From: an uncultured Allosphingosinicella sp.
Lineage (GTDB): Bacteria > Pseudomonadota > Alphaproteobacteria > Sphingomonadales > Sphingomonadaceae
Length of the DNA: 62,394 nt
Assembly: GCA_934539295.1 (NCBI GenBank)
Contig: CAKTCN010000020.1
Span: 1-62,394, forward strand
Direction of reading: 5' to 3'
Below, in pieces: positions 9,152 through 17,796 of this stretch. A model generated the notes under the pieces. The model was given only the letters and a program-made list of their open reading frames with translations. It searched no databases and was not told where the DNA came from. The stretch's first letter is position 1. The number at the start of each line of letters is the position of its first letter. Position numbers and translations under genes: made by a program.

Positions 9152-10192
9152 ATGGCGACGATGCCGGCTGATGCGGGCGAGATGACGTTGATGGCGCGGG
9201 AGACGGCTGAAGCTGCCGCCGCCGTCGAGCGCATGCTCGCTCGCAATCGTCGCGCCTTTGCCGCGCTGGGCGAGCGTCTGCGTGCTGCTCCGCCGCCGGT
9301 GGTGGTCACCTGCGCACGCGGGTCGTCCGATCACGCTGCCAGCTATGCCAAATATCTGATCGAGACAGCAGTCGGCGTGCCAACCGCATCCGCCGCGCCG
9401 TCGATCGCAACGCTCTACGATGCGCCGGTCGCGCCGGGCTACCGTCTCTGCCTTGCCATTTCGCAGTCGGGCCGCAGCCCCGACCTGGTCGCTGCGGTGA
9501 AGGCGCAGAAGAAAGCGGGCGCCTATGTGGTCGTGATCGTGAATGCCGAAGATTCGCTGCTCGCCCTATTGGCCGATCTGGTGATCTCGCTCGACGCCGG
9601 GCCGGAACGTTCGGTTGCGGCCACCAAATCCTATATCTGCTCGATTGCCGCCATTGCGACGCTCGTCGCCGAATGGGCGAATGACGAGCCGTTGAGAACG
9701 GCCGTCGCCGATCTGCCGGCCGGATTGGAGCAGGCGCACAACCTCGACTGGTCGCCGGCGGTTCAGTTGCTGCGCGGCGCGACGAATCTCTTCATCCTGG
9801 GGCGAGGCTATGGCTTCGGCATCGCGCAGGAAGCGGCGCTGAAGCTCAAGGAAACATGCGGCCTTCATGCCGAGCCGTTCAGCGCGGCGGAGGTGCGTCA
9901 CGGTCCCATGGCCATCGTCGGGCCGGCCTTTCACGTCCTGGCCTTCGGTGGCAGCGATCGGGCCGGCGCAACCGTGCGCGAGGCGGCGGACGAGTTTCGT
10001 GCGCGCGGTGCCCGGCTGCTCCTGGCCGATCCAGGCGGCGGGCGCGATCTTCCCGCGCTGGCCGCGCATCATGCGATCGAACCGATCCTGATGATCCAAA
10101 GTTTCTACCGCATGGCCAACGCATTGTCGCTGGCACGCGGCTATCATCCCGACACGCCGCCGCACCTCAAGAAGGTGACGGAGACTTTATGA
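9152..10192 (+). CDS. nagB-II: Glucosamine-6-phosphate deaminase, NagB-II type (double SIS)
   Basis: 346 residues from ATG 9152, preceded by GAGGGCGAGGGGAG, a strong ribosome site; earlier in-frame ATGs lie in nagX or in the operator. Two SIS domains are visible: the first has CARGSSDHA and ISQSGRSPD, the second LGRGYGFGIAQEAAL and EVRHGPMA. The layout matches the isomerase half of GlmS without the glutaminase domain, as in the NagB-II enzymes of Shewanella and alphaproteobacteria. The known reaction converts glucosamine-6-phosphate to fructose-6-phosphate and ammonia in the cytoplasm. It is coupled to nagA through an ATGA overlap. Confidence 0.93.
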   Translation: MATMPADAGEMTLMARETAEAAAAVERMLARNRRAFAALGERLRAAPPPVVVTCARGSSDHAASYAKYLIETAVGVPTASAAPSIATLYDAPVAPGYRLCLAISQSGRSPDLVAAVKAQKKAGAYVVVIVNAEDSLLALLADLVISLDAGPERSVAATKSYICSIAAIATLVAEWANDEPLRTAVADLPAGLEQAHNLDWSPAVQLLRGATNLFILGRGYGFGIAQEAALKLKETCGLHAEPFSAAEVRHGPMAIVGPAFHVLAFGGSDRAGATVREAADEFRARGARLLLADPGGGRDLPALAAHHAIEPILMIQSFYRMANALSLARGYHPDTPPHLKKVTETL

Positions 10193-11355
10193 TCGTCAGG
10201 GTCGAAAACGGCGGGATCGTGACCAGCGTGGGCCTGCTCGCCCGCGCCGATATCGCTGTCGAGCGTGGGCTGGTCGTCCGTGTCACCGATGCGGACTCCC
10301 ACCCCGCGGACGAGGTGATCGACCTCGACGGCGGATGGCTCCTTCCCGGCTTCATCGACACGCAGGTCAATGGCGGCGGCGGCGTGTTGTTCAACGACCA
10401 TGTCGAGGTGGATGCGATCGCAACCATCGGCGCCGCTCATGCGAAGTTCGGCACCACCGCCTTCCTGCCGACATTGATCAGCGACTCGCCCGCCATGATC
10501 GCGGCGGCACTGGACGCGGTCGATGCCGCGATCCTTGCCGGGGTGCCGGGCGTGGTCGGCGTCCATGTCGAGGGTCCCTTCATCAACGAAGACAAGCGCG
10601 GCATCCATGAGGCCGACCGCATCCGCAGGCTGGACCGCGCCATGCTGGACCTGCTCTGCGCACCACGGCGCGGGCGAGTCATGGTGACGCTTGCGCCCGA
10701 AAAATGCGACGCTGACGACATCCGCACCCTTGCGCGGCATGGCGTGGCGGTCAGCGCGGGGCACACTGCCGCGACCTATGACGAGGCGATCGCGGCAGTG
10801 GAGGCCGGTGTGACCGGCTTTACCCACCTGTTCAACGCCATGTCGCCGCTCCACCATCGCGATCCCGGTGCCGCCGGTGCGGCGCTGGACAGCAATGCCT
10901 TTTGCGGCCTCATCGTCGATGGCGCGCACCTGCATCCTGCCGCCGTCCGCATTGCCGTGCGCACGGCCGGGCCGGACCGGATCATGCTGGTGACCGATGC
11001 GATGCCGAGCGTCGGCACGGATGCCAGCGAATTCATGCTGCAGGGCAAGCGCATCACCGTGCGCGGCGGCGTGTGCCTGTTCGAGGACGGTACGCTCGCG
11101 GGTGCGCATCTCGACATGGCTTCGGCCGTCCGCAACACTCTCCACACGACCGGCCTTGCCATCGCTGACGTTTCGAAGATGGCGAGCGGCACGCCCGCGC
11201 GCTTCCTGGCGATCGGTGCCGATCACGGCGCCATCGCGCCCGGGCGCCGCGCCGATTGGGTGTGGCTGGACCGGGACATGCAAGCCCGGCAGACCTGGAT
11301 CGGCGGCATGCCCGTAACAGACCGGACACCGGCGCTCGCGACTGCAACCCACTAG
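10189..11355 (+). CDS. nagA: N-acetylglucosamine-6-phosphate deacetylase
   Basis: 388 residues starting at ATG 10189, which overlaps the nagB-II stop. An upstream extension of the frame lies within nagB-II and is not real. Amidohydrolase-fold motifs are in the expected order: PGFIDTQVNG, VHVEGPFIN, a catalytic-site GHTAATYDEA, GFTHLFNAMS, VDGAHLHP and the late LVTDAMP aspartate. It removes the acetyl group from GlcNAc-6-phosphate, supplying glucosamine-6-phosphate to NagB-II. Length and metal-site residues fit the family. Confidence 0.95.
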   Translation: MIVRVENGGIVTSVGLLARADIAVERGLVVRVTDADSHPADEVIDLDGGWLLPGFIDTQVNGGGGVLFNDHVEVDAIATIGAAHAKFGTTAFLPTLISDSPAMIAAALDAVDAAILAGVPGVVGVHVEGPFINEDKRGIHEADRIRRLDRAMLDLLCAPRRGRVMVTLAPEKCDADDIRTLARHGVAVSAGHTAATYDEAIAAVEAGVTGFTHLFNAMSPLHHRDPGAAGAALDSNAFCGLIVDGAHLHPAAVRIAVRTAGPDRIMLVTDAMPSVGTDASEFMLQGKRITVRGGVCLFEDGTLAGAHLDMASAVRNTLHTTGLAIADVSKMASGTPARFLAIGADHGAIAPGRRADWVWLDRDMQARQTWIGGMPVTDRTPALATATH

Positions 11356-11367
11356 GAAAGGCACCGG

Positions 11368-13863
11368 ATGGCCCTCATCATCACCTCACCGCTGCGAGGC
11401 TGGGCATCCGCACTGGACAGCGTTCCCGACCCGGTCTTTGCGGAGAGGATGATGGGCGACGGCGTAGCGATCCAGCCGCTCGACGATACTCTTGTCGCGC
11501 CGTGTGATGGCGAGGTGGTCACGCTCCACGAGGCCGGCCATGCAGTATGTATCCGCAGCGTCGAGGGGGTCGAGATACTGGTCCACGTCGGGTTGGACAC
11601 GGTCGCGCTGAAGGGTGACGGCTTCGAGCCGTTGGCCAGGCTGGGCCAGTCGGTGCAGCGCGGCGATCCCCTGATCCGCTTCGACCTCGACGCCGTGGGC
11701 ATGCGGGCAACCAGCCTCGTCACGCCGGTGATCGTCAGCAATGCCGAGGCTTATGCAATAACCCGGCGGACCACCGACCGGCTGGTAGGCGCGTGCGAGG
11801 AGTTGATGACGCTCTCGCCCATCACGGCGGACCCGCGCATCTGGTCGGACGATGGGAAGATGGTCGAGGATCGGGTGACGCTTGCCCTGCCGCATGGCAT
11901 CCACGCGCGGCCTGCCGCCCGCATCGGCGAATGTGCGCGGCCATTCGAGGCGGAAGTGATCTTACTGTGTCGGGACAAGAAGGCCGATGCGCGCAGCACC
12001 GTGGCGCTCCTCTCGCTCGGAACCCGGCTTGGCGCCGAGGTCATCGGGCCGGCCCGCGGCACCGATGCCGCAGCTGCGCTGGCGGCGGTCATTGCCTTGC
12101 TGCGCACCGACATGGGCGAGAAGGCCCCGGTCACCGAGACATCCAAGGCGGTCGCCGGCGCTCGGCAGTTGAAAAGCGACCAGATTGCCGGTGTTCAGGC
12201 CTCACCCGGTCTTGCGATGGGGCCCGCCGCCCATGTGCGCCACGCCACCATCGCCGTGGATGCGCAGGGCAGGGGCGCCGAGCATGAAAGTGCAGCCCTT
12301 CTTCGAGCCCGCAAGTCGGTCGAGGCGGAGCTTCGCGCGCGGGGCGACGCGGGGGATGCGAACGTCGCCGCCATCATGCGCGCGCACCTCAGCCTGCTCG
12401 ACGATCCCCAGATCCTCGCCGCGGCCGATCGGGGTATCGCCGCGGGAAGCAGCGCCGGCGCCGCATGGCGGACTGCCGTGGCCGAGCAGGTCCAGGCCCT
12501 CCGCGCCACAGGCAACAGCCACCTGATCGAACGTGTCGGCGACCTGCTCGATATCGAGGGTCAGGTGCTTGGTGCACTGACCGGCCGGAGCGATGACGCG
12601 CTGAACCTGCCAACGGGTGCGATCCTGATTGCCGACGACCTTCTGCCATCGCAGCTGATCGCGCTGGCATCGCGCGATCCGGCGGGCATCTGCCTGGCGC
12701 GTGGCGGCCCGACTTCGCATGTCGCCATCCTGTGCGCAGGCATGGGCATCCCGTCGCTTGTCGCAATGGGCGACGCGGTGAGTGATGTCGCGGAAGGCTC
12801 GACCATTTTGCTCGACGCCGACGGGGGCTATGCGCAGGTCGCGCCGGATCCCTCCGACATCGAAGCGTTCACTGCACACATCGCGCGCCAGGAGGCGAGG
12901 CGCCACGTGGCGCAGGCATCAGCGCGCGATCTTTGCCACACGCGCGACGGCGTTCGGATCGAAATGTTCGCCAACCTCGGCAATGTCGAGGAAGCAAGGA
13001 TCGCGGCCGAGATTGGGGCGGAAGGATCGGGCCTGGTCCGCAGCGAATTCCTGTTCCTTGACCGCGCGGAGGCTCCGACGATCGAGGAGCAGCGCGCTGC
13101 CTACCAGGCGATCAGCGACGCGATGGGCGAGCGCCCGGTGATCATCCGCCTGCTCGACATCGGCGGCGACAAGCCCGCTTCCTACATCCCGATCGCGGCG
13201 GAAGAAAATCCTGCGCTCGGCGAACGTGGCATCCGTGTGGGCATTCGCCACGCTAAACTTCTCGAGGATCAGCTTCGCGCCATATTGTCGGTGCAGCCGG
13301 TAGGGCGATGCCGCATCATGATCCCGATGGTGACGGATGTGGCGGAGGTACGCCACGTCCGCACGCTGGTCGATCGGCTCAGGGCGGAGATGGGCATCGC
13401 GCAGACGGTGGAAGTGGGTATCATGGTGGAAACGCCTGCCGCCGCCGCAACGGCCGACCTGCTGGCGCGCGAGGCCGACTTCCTGTCGATCGGCACCAAT
13501 GACCTTACCCAATATGTGCTGGCGCGTGACCGCGGCAACCCGGCGGTGGCCGCAGGCATCGATGCCATGCACCCGGCCGTGTTGCGGATGATCGGGGACA
13601 CGTGCCGGCTTGCCGCCGCGCAGGGCCGCTGGATCGGCATTTGCGGCGGGCTGGCGTCCGATCCGGCGGCGATCCCGATCCTGGTCGGTCTTGGCATCAC
13701 CGAGCTTTCGACCGTGCCGGGCTTCGTAGCCGAGGCCAAGCAGATCGTCCGCGAACTGACGCTTGCCGCTGCCAAAGCGCATGCCGAACAGGCGCTGCGC
13801 TGCTCCAGCGCGGCAGAGGTGCGCGCGCTTGCCCGCCAGTTCCAGGAAGGGGACCTGCATTGA
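11368..13863 (+). CDS. nagF: PTS multiphosphoryl transfer protein EIIA-HPr-EI (GlcNAc)
   Basis: 831 residues joining three phosphotransferase parts. An EIIA(Glc)-type domain (about 1-145) has the phosphorylated histidine at about 73 in ILVHVGLDT. An HPr domain (about 168-250) has its histidine at about 179 in GIHARPAA. Enzyme I (about 270-831) has the active histidine at about 451 in GGPTSHVAI and the C-terminal PEP-binding signature GIMVETPAAA. It carries phosphate from PEP to NagE in one polypeptide. AGGAAAGG precedes ATG 11368. Its stop overlaps the TTG start of nagE. This fusion is typical of nag loci in Caulobacter, Xanthomonas and sphingomonads. Confidence 0.95.
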   Translation: MALIITSPLRGWASALDSVPDPVFAERMMGDGVAIQPLDDTLVAPCDGEVVTLHEAGHAVCIRSVEGVEILVHVGLDTVALKGDGFEPLARLGQSVQRGDPLIRFDLDAVGMRATSLVTPVIVSNAEAYAITRRTTDRLVGACEELMTLSPITADPRIWSDDGKMVEDRVTLALPHGIHARPAARIGECARPFEAEVILLCRDKKADARSTVALLSLGTRLGAEVIGPARGTDAAAALAAVIALLRTDMGEKAPVTETSKAVAGARQLKSDQIAGVQASPGLAMGPAAHVRHATIAVDAQGRGAEHESAALLRARKSVEAELRARGDAGDANVAAIMRAHLSLLDDPQILAAADRGIAAGSSAGAAWRTAVAEQVQALRATGNSHLIERVGDLLDIEGQVLGALTGRSDDALNLPTGAILIADDLLPSQLIALASRDPAGICLARGGPTSHVAILCAGMGIPSLVAMGDAVSDVAEGSTILLDADGGYAQVAPDPSDIEAFTAHIARQEARRHVAQASARDLCHTRDGVRIEMFANLGNVEEARIAAEIGAEGSGLVRSEFLFLDRAEAPTIEEQRAAYQAISDAMGERPVIIRLLDIGGDKPASYIPIAAEENPALGERGIRVGIRHAKLLEDQLRAILSVQPVGRCRIMIPMVTDVAEVRHVRTLVDRLRAEMGIAQTVEVGIMVETPAAAATADLLAREADFLSIGTNDLTQYVLARDRGNPAVAAGIDAMHPAVLRMIGDTCRLAAAQGRWIGICGGLASDPAAIPILVGLGITELSTVPGFVAEAKQIVRELTLAAAKAHAEQALRCSSAAEVRALARQFQEGDLH

Positions 13864-15563
13864 GGGGGATCATCGAAAAGCTGCAGCCGCTCGGCCGTGC
13901 GCTCATGCTGCCGATCGCGGTGCTGCCGGTTGCCGGCCTCCTGCTGCGGATCGGGCAGCCCGACCTGCTAGACATCGGCTTCATCTCTGCGGCCGGTGCG
14001 GCGATATTCGACAATCTCGGCCTGCTCTTCGCCATCGGCGTGGCGGCCGGCTTCGCGCGCGACGGCAATGGCGCGGCATGCCTGGCGGGTGTTGTGTGCT
14101 ACCTCGTCACGACCAATGGCGCGCAGATCTTCCTGACCGCGCCTGCCGATGTCGCTGCTGGCCTTCCCGAGGGTGCGGCAGGTGTGGTGACGAAGGCCTG
14201 GGCATTCGCCCAGATCGACCGGCTGGAGGTGCCGATCGGCATCCTGTCGGGCCTGATCGGGGGTAATTTCTACAACCGCTTCGCGGCCATCGCCTTGCCC
14301 GAATATCTGGCCTTTTTTGGCGGGCGGCGCTTCGTGCCGATCGCCAGCGGCGTGGCTGGCCTGCTGTTCGCTGCCATCATCGGGCTTGCCTACGGGTACA
14401 TCGATGCGGGCGTCGATGCCCTCAGCCGGTCGGTCGTGGCGGCGGGCGGCTTCGGCCTGTTCGCCTTCGGTATCCTCAACCGGATCCTGATCGTCACGGG
14501 CCTCCATCACATCCTCAACAACGTCGCCTGGTTCGTGGTCGGCGATTATAACGGCGCAACCGGGGACCTGCGCCGCTTCTTCGCCGGGGATCCCCATGCG
14601 GGTGCGTTCATGACGGGCTTCTTCCCCATCATGATGTTCGGCCTGCCCGCCGCCTGCCTTGCCATGTACCAGGAGGCGCGACCGGAACGGCGCAAGGCGG
14701 TGGGCGGCATGTTGTTCAGCCTGGCCTTCACCAGCTTCCTGACCGGCGTGACCGAGCCGATCGAGTTCACCTTCATGTTCCTGGCTCCGCTGCTCTACGC
14801 CATCCACGCGCTGCTGACGGGCGTGTCGATGGCGCTGATGGATGCGCTGGGCGTGAAGCTCGGCTTCGGCTTCTCCGCCGGTCTGTTCGACTATGTCCTG
14901 AACTTCAGTCTTTCGACGCGGCCACTGCTGCTGCTGCCAGTCGGCGCGGTCTATTTCGCGCTCTATTACGGGCTTTTCCGGCTCGCCATCCGCCGGCTCG
15001 ACATCGCCACGCCGGGGCGCGAAAAAGGCGTCGCCGCCGAGACAGCCCAGATCGGCGCGAGCGAGCGCGGCGCCGCCTATGTCGCAGCACTCGGCGGCCG
15101 CGAGAATATCACCAGCGTCGATGCTTGCACCACGCGGCTGCGGCTGATCGTCGTCGACAATCAAAGGATCGACGACGCCGCACTGGCGGCCTTGGGTTCG
15201 CGCGGCATCATACGACCATCCGCAAAAGCCGCGCAGATCGTTCTCGGTCCCGTCGCCGACCTCGTCGCCGAGGAAATCCGCCAGGCGCTGAGCGGCGGAG
15301 GGCAGGCTGCAATCCCACTATCCGCAGCTGCCTCCACGTCCGCAGCTGTGGAGACGGCGCGGCTTGATCCTGCGCTCGAGACCGCACTCGGAGGACCGGG
15401 CAACATCCTCACCGTTCGACAGCTACACGGCCGTCTGCGGATCGAGCTCAGCGACGAGGCGCTCGTCGACGAAGCTGCACTCGCCGTCGCCGCTCGTGCG
15501 AGCACGCGGCCAAAGCCAGGCATCCGCCACATCCTCGCCTCGGAGGCGCTGCCATCAGGATGA
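13860..15563 (+). CDS. nagE: PTS GlcNAc permease IIC-IIB with an extra degenerate IIB copy
   Basis: 567 residues from TTG 13860, which overlaps the nagF stop as TTGA; there is no ATG in a sensible place. IIC (about 1-375) holds the membrane helices and the motifs ILNNVAWF and TGVTEPIEF. IIB follows at about 403-475 with the phosphorylated cysteine at 423 in DACTTRLR. A second segment (about 505-563) aligns with IIB (LGG, NI, V, RLR, AAL spacing), but the cysteine position is leucine 522. The IIA function is supplied by NagF. It imports GlcNAc as GlcNAc-6-phosphate. The extra IIB-like domain is unusual. Confidence 0.93.
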   Translation: MRGIIEKLQPLGRALMLPIAVLPVAGLLLRIGQPDLLDIGFISAAGAAIFDNLGLLFAIGVAAGFARDGNGAACLAGVVCYLVTTNGAQIFLTAPADVAAGLPEGAAGVVTKAWAFAQIDRLEVPIGILSGLIGGNFYNRFAAIALPEYLAFFGGRRFVPIASGVAGLLFAAIIGLAYGYIDAGVDALSRSVVAAGGFGLFAFGILNRILIVTGLHHILNNVAWFVVGDYNGATGDLRRFFAGDPHAGAFMTGFFPIMMFGLPAACLAMYQEARPERRKAVGGMLFSLAFTSFLTGVTEPIEFTFMFLAPLLYAIHALLTGVSMALMDALGVKLGFGFSAGLFDYVLNFSLSTRPLLLLPVGAVYFALYYGLFRLAIRRLDIATPGREKGVAAETAQIGASERGAAYVAALGGRENITSVDACTTRLRLIVVDNQRIDDAALAALGSRGIIRPSAKAAQIVLGPVADLVAEEIRQALSGGGQAAIPLSAAASTSAAVETARLDPALETALGGPGNILTVRQLHGRLRIELSDEALVDEAALAVAARASTRPKPGIRHILASEALPSG

Positions 15564-15595
15564 GGGGTCGGCCAACACGAACCGCCGGCTGACTT

Positions 15596-16972
15596 TCATA
15601 TGCATGCCAGGGGCAGGCGCAATTCCGCCACGGTGCCGCCGCCTGCCGCATCCAAGAGGCTGAAGCTGCCACGATGCTGCGCAGCAAAGTCGCGCACGAT
15701 GCTGAGGCCCAGCCCGGCACCGCCCGTATCCCTGTTACGTGAGGCCTCGCCCCGCTCGAACGGCAGCAATATGCGCTCGCGGTCCACGGCCGGAATGCCG
15801 GGGCCGGCATCGGCAACCGACAGGACCATCTCGCCTCCGCCACGGCTCAGCCTGATCGTGCCACCGCCCGCATAGTCGATTGCGTTGCGTACGAGGTTCT
15901 CGATGGCACGGCGAAAGGCGAGTGGCGGCACCGTGACCTGCGCATCGTCTCCGGGGGAAAGCTGCACGGCCTCCCCTGCCTCCATGTCGGCCACGATCCC
16001 GGCAAGAAGCGGCCGGACCTCCACCATCTCGGGCGGCGACGCCAGGTCGCGCGCGAAATCGAGCACCTCGCCGATCATCGTCTGCATGCGATCGACGTCG
16101 GCGACCATGCGCGTACGTTGCGGCTGGGGCGCCGACTCGATCCGCAGCCGCAAGCTCGTCAAGGGCGTGCGCAGGTCATGCGCGATCGCGGTCAGCATGC
16201 GTGCCCGCTCCCCGGCCTCGGCGGCAAGCCTGGTGCGCATGCGTGCGATCGCGGCCGCGGCGTCGCGCAGCTCGCGCGGGCCTTCCGCCGGAACGGCGTC
16301 GGCATTGTTGCTCAAGGCACCGGCAAGGGCGCGGAACGGGCGAGTCAGGCGCCGGGCGAACAGCCAGGCGATGGGGGCAAGCAGCAGCAGGCTGACCGCA
16401 AGCGCGATCAGGATGCTGACCTGCCATCCGCCCAGGAACGGCCGCACTGCTCTCACGGTCAGCCATCGCCCGTCATCCTGCTGCACGCTGAGGCCGAATG
16501 CGGGCAGGGGGAGGGCAAGGAACGCCTTGCGGGTGGCCCCGCCGATTTCGGCAGGCTCGACCATCTGGAACCCACCTTTCTTGTTCTCCATGAGAATGAA
16601 GGCACTGTCCTTCGGCTTGCTGGTCAGGTGACCCAGCGCAACCTTCATCTGGGCCGAGCGGATCGAGACGCTTCGCTGGATCGTCCCGTCCTGCCAAAGG
16701 ATGCGAACGGCCGAGGGTGGGCGGCGAAGTTCGGCGGCCACCATCTGCTCGATCATCATGGCGCGCGGCCCCGCGGGAGGCGCGGTATCGTAGCTGCGTT
16801 CGAATCCCGGCACATCTTCGCGCAGCGCGGCGATGGCGGATGCGGGGCTCACCCGCTGTGCAGGCGGCTGCGGGGCGAGCAGGACGATCGCGGTCGTAGT
16901 GGCCACGCTCAGCGTCGCCACGGCGACGCCAAAGCCGCCGATCGCCACCAATGCACTGGGTGCCCGCTTCAT
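15596..16972 (-). CDS. Sensor histidine kinase
   Basis: 458 residues. A membrane segment at about 10-33, a periplasmic part of about 130 residues and a second membrane segment near 185-205 are followed by a HAMP-like region and the kinase core. The H-box is AIAHDLRTPLTS, the N-box ENLVRNAIDYA, and the G-boxes are DAGPGIP and GLGLSIV. It autophosphorylates and signals to the response regulator encoded just upstream, whose stop overlaps this ATG. The input signal cannot be read from the sequence. It converges with nagE 32 bases away. Confidence 0.92.
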   Translation of the reverse strand: MKRAPSALVAIGGFGVAVATLSVATTTAIVLLAPQPPAQRVSPASAIAALREDVPGFERSYDTAPPAGPRAMMIEQMVAAELRRPPSAVRILWQDGTIQRSVSIRSAQMKVALGHLTSKPKDSAFILMENKKGGFQMVEPAEIGGATRKAFLALPLPAFGLSVQQDDGRWLTVRAVRPFLGGWQVSILIALAVSLLLLAPIAWLFARRLTRPFRALAGALSNNADAVPAEGPRELRDAAAAIARMRTRLAAEAGERARMLTAIAHDLRTPLTSLRLRIESAPQPQRTRMVADVDRMQTMIGEVLDFARDLASPPEMVEVRPLLAGIVADMEAGEAVQLSPGDDAQVTVPPLAFRRAIENLVRNAIDYAGGGTIRLSRGGGEMVLSVADAGPGIPAVDRERILLPFERGEASRNRDTGGAGLGLSIVRDFAAQHRGSFSLLDAAGGGTVAELRLPLACI

Positions 16973-17661
16973 GTCGGGCGCACCGCCGGCACGAAGCGGT
17001 ATCCGACGCCGCGTACCGTTTCGATCAAGGGCCCGGGATCGGCCTCGGCAAGCTTGCGGCGGAGCCGGCTCACCGCGATGTCGACGGCACGGTCATAAGG
17101 CGCTGCGTCCATGCCGCGCGCCAAGTCGAGCAACGTGTCGCGCGTCAGCACGCGGCCCGGACGCTGGACGAACGCGGCCAGCAAAGCGTGATCGCCTTCG
17201 CTCAGCGCGAGCTGCCGCCCTGCCGGATCGCGAAGCCTGCGTTCCTCCATGTCCAGCCACCAGCCCGCAAAGGTGAAGCCTCCGCCCGCGCGCTCGCCGC
17301 CTGGACGACGGAGCAGCGCGCGCACCCGCGCCAGCAATTCGCGTGGCTCGAACGGCTTGGTCAGATAATCCCAGGCGCCCACTTCCAGCCCGACCACGCG
17401 GTCGGTGACAGCATCCAGCGCGCTCAGCATCAGGATCGGCACGCCCGCCGACGCGATCCGTCGGCAGAGCGACAAACCATCCTCTCCCGGCATCATCACG
17501 TCCAGCACGATAAGGTCCACGGGCGCCTCTTCGAGCGCGCGGTCGCAGGCCGCGGCATTTTCCACCGTGCGGACGAGATAGCCATGCTGCGCCAGGAATT
17601 CGCTCAGCGCGTCGCGAATGCTGGTGTCGTCGTCGACGATGAGAATGGTGCTGACGGCGAT
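16969..17661 (-). CDS. OmpR-family response regulator with an apparent non-standard start codon
   Basis: About 230 residues: a receiver domain with ILIVDDD, the phosphorylated aspartate in LIVLDVMMPGEDG and the switch lysine in YLTKPF, then a winged-helix DNA-binding domain. In frame, the stop TAA at 17692-17694 is followed by no ATG, GTG, TTG or CTG before the essential VDDD motif. The first conventional candidate is an internal GTG at 17565 that would delete the first strand and helix of the receiver. An ATC at 17659-17661 lies nine bases after AGGGAG and gives a normal length, so I use it. The alternative is a single-base discrepancy in the sequence. The kinase gene follows with an ATGA overlap. 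Confidence 0.8.
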   Translation of the reverse strand: MAVSTILIVDDDTSIRDALSEFLAQHGYLVRTVENAAACDRALEEAPVDLIVLDVMMPGEDGLSLCRRIASAGVPILMLSALDAVTDRVVGLEVGAWDYLTKPFEPRELLARVRALLRRPGGERAGGGFTFAGWWLDMEERRLRDPAGRQLALSEGDHALLAAFVQRPGRVLTRDTLLDLARGMDAAPYDRAVDIAVSRLRRKLAEADPGPLIETVRGVGYRFVPAVRPT

Positions 17662-17796
17662 GACGTCCGACTCCCTGACTGACGTCCCCGCTTAGCACCC
17701 GATTGTAGCATTTGCGTAACCAGGGCGGCTACCGATCCGCCATCGTCCAGCTACGCGCACCCGCTTTCATGCCATCATCAGATGGGGGAGTTCGGC

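Noticed and set aside
17782..17796. ATG 17782 as the start of the second TonB receptor
   Set aside because: It lacks a ribosome site, while GTG 17797 follows GGGGGAG at six bases; the difference is only five residues and not certain.
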